This document shows, one piece after another, positions 46,471 to 58,140 of a stretch of DNA of 64,000 nt. The DNA comes from Bostrychus sinensis. Its lineage: Eukaryota > Chordata > Actinopteri > Gobiiformes > Eleotridae. A model generated the notes under the pieces. It saw only the letters and a list, made by a program, of their open reading frames with translations. It did not search any database and was not told the origin of the DNA. The position numbers and the translations under genes were made by a program. The DNA lies in assembly GCA_020698575.1 (NCBI GenBank), contig CM036248.1, forward strand, positions 11,003,729 to 11,067,728, read 5' to 3'. The number at the start of each line of letters is the position of its first letter. The stretch's first letter is position 1.

Positions 46471-46789
46471 GCAGGAGTAGTAGGCCAAAAATGGTCTTTT
46501 ATTCAGTATTATTGTGTTCTATGATTGCAGAAGATAGATTAGCTCACCATAGGTATCAGTAAAAAGTATCTCTCAGGTACTGGTATCAAAAAACAGGTAT
46601 CACTGAAGTGAAAGCCCTAGCTTTAAATCCCTTTTGGTAATTGCCAAACCCTAGTGCCCTATAGATCCTGTAATGATAAGCTAAATATACAGTGCATTAA
46701 GGACATTCTTGGGAACCAAACCTTAGCTGCTGGTGTTTTTTCATATTTTTTATCTACTAAAACCTGAATGAATGGGAACCCTCATTTAT

Positions 46790-47038
46790 ATTCAGACTAT
46801 ATACTGTACATATTTATTATAGTGTATTTAATTGCTTATATTCTAATTTAGTTTATTTAGCTCTGCTTGTAGTTTAGTTTTTGAGTTAATTATCTTTGGC
46901 CAGACTGGTCTCTGATACACTTTGTCCTCTTGTGTGATACCACTGTGTGCTACTGCTAACTGTACTTATGCTGTTGCAACAATGCAATTTCCCCACTGAG
47001 GGACTAATAAAGGTTTTCTTATTCTTATTCTTATTCTT
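46790..47038 (+). mobile_element. LINE-type 3' tail with (TTATTC)n end
   Basis: Ends 'gcaatttccccactgaggga', 'ctaataaaggttttcttatt' and then TTATTC repeats, the 3' signature of fish non-LTR elements or their SINEs. No coding part. Confidence 0.6.
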
Positions 47039-47089
47039 AGACCTCCAAGCTACAAGGGACTCTCGCTGTATCTTGCTCTAAAATCTGGT

Positions 47090-47300
47090 CACTGAGAAGC
47101 AGAGAGCACTGTTTTGATTCTTCGTGTCATAATGTCTAGAAATGTAACTTTGACGATATACTGTAAAAATCTATGAAGGTACAAGATTTTTAAAATATGC
47201 TAATTTAGTAACTACATAAGCAATATATGTCCACACAACCTCTCTAAGCTGATACTGTAAATAGTCATTAATATAGATTTCTTTCTGTTTTGTTGCAGCT
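47090..47300. repeat. Local duplicated segment, short copy
   Basis: Compact copy of the 45460 segment: 'cactgttttgattcttcgtg', 'gtctagaaatgtaactttga', 'aactacataagcaatatatg', 'agtcattaatatagatttct'. The longer copy may hold later insertions. Confidence 0.6.
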
Positions 47301-48221
47301 TCGTAAACACCACATTCACAGAGCCATTACAGCTTTCTACATTATAGGGGCTTGATTCAACATCACAAGACTTGCGTTATCACATATATTTTCTTTCACA
47401 TCTTCAGTTTAAAAAAGCAAAGATCCTTGACTAGTAATGTGCTTTTTGGGGACACTTTGGATTCCTATTTGGTAATTAGCTGTATTGCACTGCACTTATA
47501 GATGTACAGTGAGCTAGAGATACATTTTTCAACCAACAGGCAACAGAAATAGCCTTGGATACTAATTTTGCTAAGCTAACAAAGAGGGACTTCTATCTTC
47601 CATATCTTGGTCTTGGCCACAGTATTGAGTTTATTGCGTGACCAGTAAATTATTCTGAGAAGTATTTTGTCTGTGGACTTTCTGGGACGGTTTAGTTGTT
47701 TGAATAAGTAGCCATGTCCAACCGTTGAGGCCTATATAGAGAGGGAACGGCATGTCCAGTGTTGTTTGAATTGGTCCACAGAGCAGAGCCACTCGTCCCA
47801 CAGACAAACTGACCACGATGAATGCTGCTTTAATGTACTGGATGGTTTGTTATAGAGCCGCTTGTATTTATCTGCATTTGCTCAGAGATTTACTGAGGTC
47901 TTGAAATTCCTTCTTATGGTGTGTATCCCAGCAACTCTGGTCCGGCTCTGGGAGAGGAGGGGCGCAGCGCAAACCAATTAAAAGCCAAACAAACACTTGT
48001 AAAGCCCAGGGAAAGATGTGGTTCGGGGTATTTTCGAACAAAAACCCAAAATACAGTGAAGGAAACAGTGACGGCGGCTGTTTAAGAGTCTGTCTGCGCT
48101 CACCACCTGCTCCACTCTGAATGTGACCTAACGCTTCACAAACTTTTCCAAGAATTCATATTTTTAATGTCAAAGAAATCAGAGATGACTTCACCCAGGA
48201 CATTTTATATTTCCTATTCTT
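47301..48221. other. Unassigned intronic stretch
   Basis: No recognised feature. Confidence 0.45.
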
Positions 48222-48775
48222 TTAAAGGGACTATATTATGCATAATTGACTTCTGAGCTTTCTACAGTGTTAAAATGTTGTTCCTTCATCAAAAACATAC
48301 CTGGAGTTGCGTTTTCTTTCCTTCCCACCTGTTTGAGTAATCCTGTAATCTCTGGTGCTGCCTTTCTGAGGTCTCAAAATGCTTGGTTCCTCGCCTACAA
48401 ACCCCAAACTAATCCAGTAAGCACTGACCAATCAACAAACCCTCTATACATCCAATCTGCTCACATTCATTAATCCAAAAAAAACAGTGTACAGCTCTGT
48501 TTCCACGGATTCCTCACAGACATTTTTCATTCTGTAGTAAAATGGCATAACACAAAGTTTAAGGATGTCTTTTTCTTTCTGATTCTGATTTTAAAAAGCG
48601 TAACAGAGCTGCACTCTGTTGGTCTCTTCACCTGTTTCTTTATGGCACAAGTACTTATTAAAAACATGTTCTTTTATTCAGATAATGTTTTTAAAGGTTG
48701 TAAAAGGTGCTGTTGTTTTAGAGGTGACCAAGATTGGTTTAAAAATATAAATAAAAGCAGAATATGGCCCTTATA
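48222..48775 (+). mobile_element. TTAA-flanked MITE, interior type I (best copy)
   Basis: Begins TTAAAGGGACTATATTATGC and ends 'gcagaatatggcccttataa'. The terminal GGGNC..ATATT motifs are inverted. The interior carries 'catcaaaaacatacctggag', 'cctttctgaggtctcaaaat' and 'cctctatacatccaatctgc'. Other copies are at 145 (reversed), 16448 and 60215. Confidence 0.72.
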
Positions 48776-49683
48776 AAAACAGATGAGTAATTTTTTGGCT
48801 ATTACAGTATTATGGGCATATTTTAGTTTATGCATAATGTTGTTGGTTTATCTATTTTCCATAATATTTTATAATATATTCAGTTAAAATGATAGAAATG
48901 TTGTGTACAGATATGGCTCTGGTAAACACAAACTTACAGTATTTCAAATATCAGCTCACAGAGAACTTCTGCTGTATCTATTCAACTCAAAGCATGATGT
49001 CTATAGACCTCGGCTCAACAGCTCACATTAGAAAATGTTTTTGTTTTTAGTCCAATGACTTCTTTTAGCCTGGATGAGTGAGAGTCTTCACAGACGTACT
49101 ACATATCGGGAGTTTCTGAGTCTGTAAGTTTGATTAAAAGACCTTCAGTAGCTGTCTCTGATCTCGTCTGTGTAGCCTGCTGTAGATCAGAACCATTTTA
49201 AAATAATGTTCATTTCATAAGTATTATTATTCTGTGTATTGGTGCCGTGGTGAGTCTGCTTGGTGAAGGTCAGAGATTTATTTTGCAGTTTCAAATCAGG
49301 GGAACTGTAAAATTACCATGAGCCAATACATTTTGAAGTGAAAATGTTAAAGATACTGTAAGCAGCATGCGCTCTACTGGTCTGAAAACAGTACTGCAGC
49401 CTAAAGCAAAACAATGTTCAGTGGGTTGCCAGTCTTTCAGCTTTTCTGATTGGGCGATCAGCAAAGCAGGGTTTTAGAATCAAAACAACTCGGCAATTAT
49501 GTAAAATATATTTTTAATTGTGAATAAATCAGCTGTAACATTGTCATCAGTAAAACATTTAAACATGTTTACCTCAGATCTTGTGGGTAGTTTTGATGAA
49601 ATGTAAAATATCTATACTGCTCATAGCACCTTTAACAAAAATTAAATCATAAATAGCGATTACAAATTGTGCACCACAGTATA
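48776..49683. other. Unassigned intronic stretch
   Basis: AT-rich, no recognised feature. Confidence 0.45.
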
Positions 49684-50351
49684 CAGGGTTCATTCACTTT
49701 TTTACAAAAAATTTTCCATGACTTTTCCAAAACTTTTGTCTAAATTTCCAAGACCTGAAAAATTACTACATGTTTACATCGTATTCAAAATGTCCAATGT
49801 GGTACATGAGAAACATAGTTTTGCTGCAATTTCATTTGTTAGATATGGAAATGTTTCAGTTGAAGAAAAGAAAACAGTTGGGGCCTCTTCCCCCAGAAAT
49901 ATATTATTACATTATTTTACTGACTTACAGCCTAAACACCGGTGATTAAAAGATAATGATAATTATGCTATATTAGATATAACATAATCATCTATATTGT
50001 TTTAAAGCATTACCAAAACCAAAAGAGCAAAAAGAAAAAAAAAGAAAAAAAAAAAAAAAAAAAAAAAATAGTTAAAATATTCTGATAAAAATATACTACA
50101 GGTCACTTTTTCCTGCAGTGAGAACAAGAAGAGGCCAAGAAGACAGCGTTTCTACTGAACACTGATATTTACTGTGTTCCAGCTGGCGCAAGGTTTAACT
50201 AAGGAGTGGCCCGAATGTTACTGTTTAACTGTCCAAAACCTTTCCAAAACCTTACACCAAAATATAAAATTCCAAAACTTTTCCAGGGCCTGGGAATTGC
50301 ATTTTAAAATTCAATGACTTTTTTAGGTTTTCCATGACTGTACTAACCCTG
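49684..50351. mobile_element. hAT-like MITE (CAGGGTTC...AACCCTG)
   Basis: The left CAGGGTTCATTCACTTTTTT and right TTCCATGACTGTACTAACCCTG are inverted. 'ttttccatgacttttccaaa' near the left is mirrored by 'ccaaaacttttccagggcct' and 'tttttaggttttccatgact' near the right. An A-rich run at about 50035-50069 lies inside. The target duplication is uncertain. Confidence 0.6.
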
Positions 50352-51399
50352 GGTATAGTTGGGTTTCAGTCTGGACCAAACGTCTCTCCCTGCTCTCCTT
50401 TATGTCCTGCCATGGAAAGGCTCAAAAACTCTTCTCACACTACTGCAGACCCACTGACTTCACAAAATAAAACAGGTTAGGTTTCTTTTGACCGACAACA
50501 ATTTTGAACTCCTGTCAGATCATTTCAGTTCAAAATGGCGTGAACGATAAGCTTCTTTCTTGTCCTGATTGGTTGCATGTTTTTCAAATTGCGTCCAATG
50601 GAATTTATTCTGCCTCCGTTTGTACTGCTCTTTGGAAATTCAACTCAGATCTATAGAGACAAATCCTTGGATTAGAAAAAGCATTGGCAGGCCAGGCTTG
50701 CAAACCAACGACAGAGCAGGGACTTTCACTTTTTAAAGAGAAAAGAACAACCCAGTAATAAATAGCCGCAGATGAGCGCACAGAGTAACAAGCGAACTGG
50801 GATTTTGGGAAGGTCTCAAAGAAAATGAGCTGTATAATGATAGCGAGCCGCTGCAGCGAGCCATGGTCCGTCCCGGCGGGGGGCTTGGCAGAGCTGCAAC
50901 CCCTCTCTGTGGCAGGACACTCACAGGCTGTGCCAGTTGGCCCGACGCCTCTGTCCCGGGCCAAAGCGATGGGGAGCGGGAACTGTCAGGAGTCTCCAGA
51001 TTAACCACAAGAGGGAGAAACCTCGACTGAGCCGGAGTCGGCCGCAATTAAAACAAACCCCAACGCAAGAGGAAGCAGAGAGGAAGTGGATAAAGGAGAC
51101 ATGCCTCGTGTGGTTTTAATTAGAGATGGAGCAGGGGCAGAGTTTGGAAACACTCACAGACAAACAAAGACACACTAATTAATAAGCTAACAGAAATGAA
51201 CTTACTGTGATATTGGGGATAATTGTTCTGTAATCCATTTTGGAGCCATGGGAGTGTGAACAGCAAGATGCACTGCCACTGAACACAATGGTTTTCAAAA
51301 TGAAGTTTAGAGACTTTTAGTACACAATATAATACAACAGCTGCTGATTAAATATGGTTTCTGTTATTCTAAAGTCTAAATGTTATCAAAAATAGGTTG
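50352..51399. other. Unassigned intronic stretch with a GC-rich island
   Basis: At about 50840-51130 a GC-rich, non-repetitive block is open in several frames on both strands (119, 104 and 60 codons) with no recognisable domain. It carries 'gcaattaaaacaaacc' and 'tggttttaattag' near its right edge. A conserved non-coding element is possible (inference). Confidence 0.42.
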
Positions 51400-51655
51400 T
51401 GAAAGACCAAGGCTACAATAAATCATAGACTTGTGATTGTTTATTCCAGAAACACAAACATAATACAGACAAACACTCACAGAACTTTGAGTGACAGACA
51501 AATTAAATGTCTATGTGCTATGAATTTATCGCTTATCATTATTTATTTATACTTTGTAATGCACTGCTGTGAGCTGATGAGAAACATATTTCATTTAATC
51601 GTGTGTTCAAGTGTGGAAAGCAATGACAATAAAGAATTCATTCATTCTTAACTCC
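51400..51655 (+). mobile_element. LINE-type 3' tail with (ATTC)n end
   Basis: Ends 'gaaacatatttcatttaatc', 'aatgacaataaagaattcat' and an ATTC repeat, a tail type of fish L2-like LINEs. No coding part is present. Confidence 0.5.
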
Positions 51656-52759
51656 AAAGACTGATTATCATGTCACCTTTCAAAATGTTAAATTGAGTCC
51701 AAAACAGCCTCTAAATAAGGGTTGAGTATTTATTTCTTTTAATTAGAGAAAAGCTTAATTCAAACAGAACTCATGAAAATCTGTGTAACATCCAACAATT
51801 CTATTAGCAGAGCAAAATAAACATGACGGCACATAGTAACCACGAGGAGACGCAGCCAAATAAATATTTAGATGGCCTGACAACGCAAGAAAACATACAA
51901 TATGGAGCAAAACTACAAATATTTGGTGGAGTAAAACTACAAATATTGGGGACGTGAGATTCGTGTGAGGCACCTGCTGCCCTGTTTGAGTCACTAACAG
52001 CAGCCAGGTCACTGCTGAGCTGGACTTCTGCCACACAGACAAACTGTGCAGGTTTTTTTTTACCACCGCAATGATAAAAGCCTCCTGTATTTTCAGTCAT
52101 CAACCTGGGAAGTACAGTGGCCACCTAAAAAAGCACTAAAAGTGGGATAAGTTGTGTGTTTCGGTGGGACAAAGTGAGGCAGACTTAAGGAATAAAAACT
52201 TTGATATTACTCATATCTAACAAGTTGCTACAGTTTGGTGTTTTCATTCCAAAAACACACATTTTGTAAAGTAATGTCTTGACTGAGACTTTCTCCACTT
52301 AAAAAAATAAAAATAAAAAAAAGCTAAACTAAAACTGTGCAGTAACAAAAAGTGGGCCAGGTGGTCACTGTGATGGGAAGTTTTTTGTCCTAAAAGCAAA
52401 GATGAGTACTATTACAGACACAAACTACTGTGAGCAGCTTAATGAGGCCATTTCATTTAAATATGTTTGCTGTAAATAGGGCATGTGTGTGTTTAAACTG
52501 CTGCCATCGCTCCTCCTGCGCCGGGGGAGGCACAGATCCACAGTCTTCTCGTCTTTATGTCGATTAGCCTGTGCTCCTGCCCTCCAGACCTCACGTCACT
52601 GTGGAAACTATGAACATTATATTATACACATATTTTATTAATATTTCCACAGCAGTATTTGATCTTTAATAACATTGTAGACTATCAAAAGGGACAAAAG
52701 GCTGTCTTGGCCACAAATGAAGTAAGCCCCAGCACCATCTATTGTAGAACTATCGAAAT
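51656..52759. other. Unassigned intronic stretch
   Basis: A compact non-repetitive GC-richer patch lies at about 52495-52610. No glypican-like frame in it. Possible conserved non-coding sequence (inference). Confidence 0.42.
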
Positions 52760-53152
52760 CAGTGGTTCCCAACCTTTTTGGTTTTGTGTACCTCCAGGAC
52801 CTGATTAAATACTGGTTTGGACCCAGTTTAGTCCTGGTTTGAGCTGGTTTAGACTTGTTTTAGACCTAGTTTAGTTCTGGGGTAAGACCTGGTTGGTTCC
52901 TGGTTTGGTTATGGTTTAGACCTGGTTTAGACCTGGTTTAGACCTGGTTTAATCCTGGTTCTGTCTCTGTTTTGTCTTTCTTTAGTGTCCCATCCCTCGC
53001 TATAGTCCTGGGTTAGTCCTGATTAAGGTTTATTTTAGTCTTTGAAAGCCAAATATATAAAGGCACTAAAAATGATCAAAAAACTCCACGTACCTCCTGC
53101 AATGTGCTTGCGTACCCCTAGGGGTCCCTGTCCCCCTGGTTGGGAAGCACTG
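52760..53152. mobile_element. hAT-like MITE with minisatellite core and 7/8 target duplication
   Basis: The left CAGTGGTTCCCAACCTTTTT and right CCCCCTGGTTGGGAAGCACTG are inverted. Flanking octamers ATCGAAAT (52752-52759) and ATCTAAAT (53153-53160) differ at one position. The centre at about 52795-53045 is a CTGGTTTAGAC array. The whole is the inverse of the 38627 element, including 'cgtacccctaggggtccctg'. Confidence 0.87.
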
Positions 53153-53699
53153 ATCTAAATCCTATGTCTTCTTATAGATACCTTTCAAAATAAAATCCAC
53201 TTTGTCTCATAACTGGACTCACTAAATGCATAATAACTTCATCTTTAGGCGTCCCACAGACCACGGAAACACAGCGTATATCTGTATACACAAAACCCCA
53301 AACACATGTCCCGTTACTCACTACAGGCCAGGCCCAGACAGAGACAGACTAACCACAGAGCGATGGTCCCACTCCCAACATAAACTCCTCAAACAGGGTC
53401 AGCGTTCGGGACGACAGCTGCCACCAAACACTGCTACTGCTCTGGGCTGCTCTGACACAAAAACATGGACTCTCACTCAGATGTTTACTTTAGATCTGAC
53501 GGCTTTGAACTGCAGGCTGTGGGCCAAATCATCTTTGTATTCATCACTCTGATAAATGATTGTGGTTACAAAGTTCAGCTCTTGTTTATGCGCAGAAGAA
53601 ATTCTACAAGGAAACATAACTCGATCATGGAAATTTACACTTTTGCACCCCGCGTTGACCACTAAATGCCGACTGAGGGCTGAATGTTAAGTTGTTTTG
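53153..53699. other. Unassigned intronic stretch
   Basis: A 108-codon frame at 53226-53552 has no recognised domain or splice context. Confidence 0.45.
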
Positions 53700-54245
53700 T
53701 GAAATGTAAGCCCTTTTTAAGACTTTTTAATGCCACTTTTAATAAAATTGACAAGCCCTCTGTATGAGTTTTACACTATTATATATTTGTGCTATTCTGA
53801 CACTGAAGGGTCTCATGCCCAATACAGATGAAATAACAATTCTGCATAAAAAAACCCAACTTAAAACCTAATCATAAATGTCAGTTTCTGTAAGTGTACT
53901 GTGATGATGTTTATGCAACATCACAAAAAGAAAAAATGTACAAACTAAAGGAATATTTAAGGTGGTGACTTTAAGACATTCCTAAAACCTAAAGCCAAAT
54001 TCCAACTTGAAAAATTTGTTACCAGGTATTAGGCGACTTAATGTATTTTTGACAAGGACAAGCTTCTCGGTATTGTGTGATTAATTTGATAAATGTTAAA
54101 ATTTGCTAACATATATTCACTATATTACCATCGACAGTAAAGACATTTATAAATTTAAGAAAAAGATGGACAAAATTTACTCCCTGCCCATATAATTTAA
54201 TACTTTTTAATACCTTTTTAAATCTTTTAAGACTTTGGGGCTACC
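53700..54245. repeat. Degenerate hAT-like repeat (TTTTTAAGACTTTTTAA family)
   Basis: 'ccctttttaagactttttaa' at the left and 'tttaaatcttttaagacttt' at the right resemble the inner ends of the 33286 element. Outer ends are decayed, so boundaries are approximate. Confidence 0.4.
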
Positions 54246-55680
54246 CTATTGTTATATATTGTTATAAAATGACTGACGGGTTGTCCATATAAAACAACTC
54301 ACTCAGTTATTACCCTTTTTTTGTAAAGAGCTTTTACACATTGGCACCAAAACCATTCCTTTTCATAGTGAAATGAGTGTGGAACCCTTCTCATGTAATT
54401 CATCTTCAGACCAAGCTACCAACCAATCAAAACCTGTTTCTATGCATTTAAAAAGGGCAACAACATGAATATATACGTATATTTCCCATTAGCTCATTGA
54501 ATGCTTCATCTGTGACACAAAGTTGCCCTATGAGAAATCTCCCCCCTAAAAAATTCCAGTAGAACCACTCATCACTCACCGCTGTCACATGAATGACATC
54601 AACATGAGAGTTAAGCGTCCCGGGATGACTAATGAGGACAGAGGGCACGCTGAGAGGGAGTAGGTTGCTTTGGGGGGAGGTTTGTCATGTTTTGTGTTAT
54701 GTCCTCCTCTTTTCCTAGAATTTGTGAACGGGACACGTCCAAACAAGCAGCTCAGGACTCGGGCCCAGACACAACCTGCTGCTCTGCCACCGCCTCCCAC
54801 ATCTGGCTCCACATCTGATCTGCACGGGCCAAGACTGGAGCTACCAAAGAAGGTTACTGCTAACCGTACTGTGAAGTAAAAAAGTAGCGTCCCGTGTTTG
54901 CAGGGGTACGGGGTATATTATTTAATCATTTATTTACAAGATCATAAGAAAATATTTGCTATGTTTTGATATAGAACTTTTGAAACTCACAAAAGACAAA
55001 GCTTAAATGTCTCACTGTCTGATAAAAAGATTATTTGAATGTTATTTATTGTATATTAGCATTTTAAAGGGGAGCCATTGAATTATTTTTTGTTTGAAGT
55101 AAATTTATTTATTATTAACTTTATTTAAAATGTTCAAATATATATTTAAAATAAAATAAAATATAGTAAAATAAGTGACATGATAGGAATTTATATTTTG
55201 ATATTTTCATTTTTATGGTTTTATATAGACCACTTTTGAAGAATCTTGAACAAGATATGACAAAAAAACCCAGGGGGTACAAAAGACAAAAAAGGTCATG
55301 AACCACTGGCATGGACTACTGTATATATCCCTGTTTGAAGACGACTGTCCCGTATACCTCCTTGTCCAATGTCCCAACAAATATCCAAATATGTACAAAG
55401 TATGCTAATTTTGTTCAGCTTGTTCCAGCTTTGACTATTATCAAAATACAAAAATAATGCAAAAAACCTCTATATTTGTTGAGTTTATACCTTAGTAATA
55501 CTCTATACATGACGGGGTAATGGTACACAAAAGCCTAATTAATGGTTAATTATGGCACAAGGTATATTTTGTCCCCTGGAAATTCATATACAGTTGCACA
55601 TTTGTAACTTGTGATGACTTTTGTTATTCCTGAGAGAAAAAAAAAATCATCTGACAGTCTCATAAAGAAAAACTAGCAGC
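54246..55680. other. Unassigned intronic stretch
   Basis: A GC-richer block at about 54560-54860 has frames on both strands without domain similarity. 55100-55210 is very AT-rich. A fragment at about 55265-55310 ('gggggtacaaaagacaaaaa', 'ggtcatgaaccactgg') resembles the right end of the CAGTGGTT hAT elements. Confidence 0.42.
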
Positions 55681-55800
55681 ATTGTTCCTGTCTTACAATG
55701 GTAAAGAACGAGTGGACTTGAACTCGGGATCTCTGAGTTCAGGGGTAAATGCTATACCCATGCCAGATCCAAACCAAAAATTAAAATTTCTTCCTTAGCT
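55681..55800 (-). mobile_element. tRNA-derived SINE, family C, reversed
   Basis: The complement carries 'tatagcatttacccctgaac', 'agagatcccgagttcaagtc' (B box) and 'ctttaccattgtaagacagg', the same order as at 27655. Confidence 0.55.
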
Positions 55801-56284
55801 CAATGGTTTTTTTTTTTTTTTTCATCCAAATAATCTTTACTTCTTAATGTAGCTCTCTATGAGACTAACCACCAAAGAAAGAAATGCCAGTGAAATACCT
55901 CATCTACTTAACCGAGAATAAGTCCATGCATTCATTCGGGGCACTCCCAGGTGCTTTATGTGGACAAAACTAACAGATTCTTAGATTACAGCCTATAAAA
56001 CAACTACCGGTTTGGTGAGATTATATATAAAACATTTAATGTGCAATTGGGCAACTCAAAAAAGCCTGTAATCCTTATTTACTACTGTGGCAATTACATC
56101 ACCTCAATCAGAGTTAAACCTAGGCTATAAGTGGCACAAAAAAAAAGCTGAGATAATAAAAAAAGTAAATTAATAAATATAGTATTTTATATATATGCTT
56201 TTATTTATGTTTGACTTTGAACTATTTTGAGATAAGGAAGGTACTAACTTCACACACTAAAAGAACAAATGGTAAGTTTTAGTC
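55801..56284. other. Unassigned intronic stretch
   Basis: Poly(T) run at 55807-55823; otherwise AT-rich. Confidence 0.45.
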
Positions 56285-56460
56285 TTGCCTTTACCATTGT
56301 GAGACACAAAAGTTTTGTGGCTCAATAGAAAGAGCATTTAGCCCTGAACTAGAAGATCTTCAAGTCTGAGTACATGTCTGGACACTTTATTTAAACCATT
56401 GCGAGATAGGACCTTTGCCTTGGCAGAGGTCTATGTCCTCTGAGAGCTTCTAGTTTAGAT
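56285..56460 (+). mobile_element. tRNA-derived SINE, family C
   Basis: 'tgtggctcaatagaaagagc' (A-box-like), 'cctgaactagaagatcttca' and 'ccattgcgagataggacctt' give the family order on the plus strand. The B box is partly deleted. Confidence 0.52.
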
Positions 56461-56474
56461 TTTTCTTCTTTTTA

Positions 56475-58140
56475 ACAATAACAATAATAATTTTTTTATA
56501 AAGTGCTTTTGCAGACACTCAAAGACGCTGTACATAGCTACATGGAAAAAAAAAAAACATTAAAAGAAAGCAACCAAACATTAAACACAAAGTTAAAAGC
56601 AATTTTCAAAAGGTGGGTCTAGAGAAGGCTTTTGAAGGTGGGGAGGTCACGGTGCTGTTTGGGGAGTGAGTTCCAGAGGTGTGGGGGCAGCAATGGAAAA
56701 GGCTCTGTCGCTCCAGGTTCGGAGCTTGGCCCTGCAGGGGAGGGACAGGAGGATGGCGTTGGAGGAACGGAGGGCGCGAGATGGGGTGCGAGGATGGAGC
56801 AGGTCTGTGAGGTAAGAGGGGGCCCAGATTATGGAGGGCTTTGAGGGAGATGAGGAGAATTTTGAAGTGAATGCACTGAGGGATGTGGAGCTAGAGGAGG
56901 TTTTAAAGCGGGTGCGGGTGAGGAGGTGAGCGGTAGAGTTTTGGAGGGTACGGTAGAGAATGCTATTGCAGTAGTCAATATTGGATGTGATAGAGGCGAG
57001 GCTGGGGGTTTCAACGGCAGAGAAGGAGTGGGATGAACAAAGTCTGGGGATATTTTTTAGATTGAATATTACGGTCCGGGTTATTTGGTTGATGTGCGGT
57101 TCAAAGGAACAAGAATGCCAAGGTTACGGATGATTAGGGACGAAGAGAGGGTTGTGTTGTCGATGTTCAGGAAGAAATTATTGGTGGATTTAGTAATGTT
57201 TTTTGGGCCAGTGATTATTATTTTGATTTATTACAGTTTGGTTTGAGAAATTTTTGTTGCATCCAGGTTTTGATTTGTGTTCGGCAGTGGGTTAGGGTGG
57301 AGTGGGTTTGGGAGTTTATGGACCTGGTGGCAATGTAGAGCTGTATGTTATTGGCATAGCAGTGGAAAGGAAGTCCATAATGACGGAAGATGTTACCAAC
57401 AGGAGAGGACCAAGCACCGAACCTTGGGGGACGCCTTGTCACAGGGGAGCAGTGGAGGAGGAACAATTGCTGATAAACTGTTGTCTGTTTGTGAGATATG
57501 ACTTGAGCAGGACAGAGCAGAAGGGGGGTCTTGAGGCATGGATGAGGATGTTAAAACGGCCAGAGTCTGAAGAGAGGAGAAGATTATTTGTGACTTTGAG
57601 GACAGCTGTTTCTGTGCTGTGTTATTGGCAGAAACCGGACTGGAAGGGTTCAAACAGACTGTTGGAGGTCAGGTGGGCTTTGAGTTGGTTGGCTACGACA
57701 GGTTGGGAAGGTTGGAGATGGGCCGGAAATTTGTGAGATTGTCAGGGTCAAGACCAGTTTTTTTGAGGATGGGAGTGATAGCTGCCAGCTTGAGAGACTG
57801 AGGGACAGTGCCAGAGGTGAGTGAACAGTTAATGACTGACATGATCAGGGAGGAGACAGACTTTGATGAGTGCAGAGGGGATTGGGTCCAGGGAGCAGGT
57901 GGGGGTTTTGATGCCTGAGAGGAGTTTGAAAAGTTCTTCTGGAGTGACAGGGGAGAACTGGGAGAGATACTGGATGGGGGCTGGAGGGGGGCGAGGCAGG
58001 TGGGAGAGCTCTGGCAGCTGAGGAGGCAGTGAGAGAAATGCAGATGGAGTCAATTTTGGACTGAAAGTATGACAGGAAGGTGTTGCATTTGGTGACTGAG
58101 GGATGAAGAGGTGTTGTTTTTGTATTTTTGTACACTGAAA
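56475..58140 (-). pseudogene. L2-like LINE remnant with broken reverse transcriptase
   Basis: Read on the minus strand, upstream pieces contain 'TPEELFKLLSGIKTPTCSLD' followed by 'PIPSALIK'. A central frame has 'NIFRHYGLPFHCYANNIQLY', where the polymerase YADD motif has become YANN. Near 56960 'DYCNSILYRTLQNSTAHLLT' and later 'RAKLRTWSDRAFSIAAP' give the C-terminal block of L2-clade LINEs. The 3' end at about 56480-56540 has the L2-type tail (complement of 'ataaagtgcttttgcagaca'). Several frameshifts and deletions separate the pieces, and the 5' part with the endonuclease is missing. Active L2 elements copy their RNA into DNA at nicked target sites; this copy cannot. Confidence 0.85.

Noticed and set aside
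50605..51119. 119- and 104-codon minus-strand frames
   Set aside because: Same reason: overlapping open frames in a GC-rich block without similarity to known proteins.
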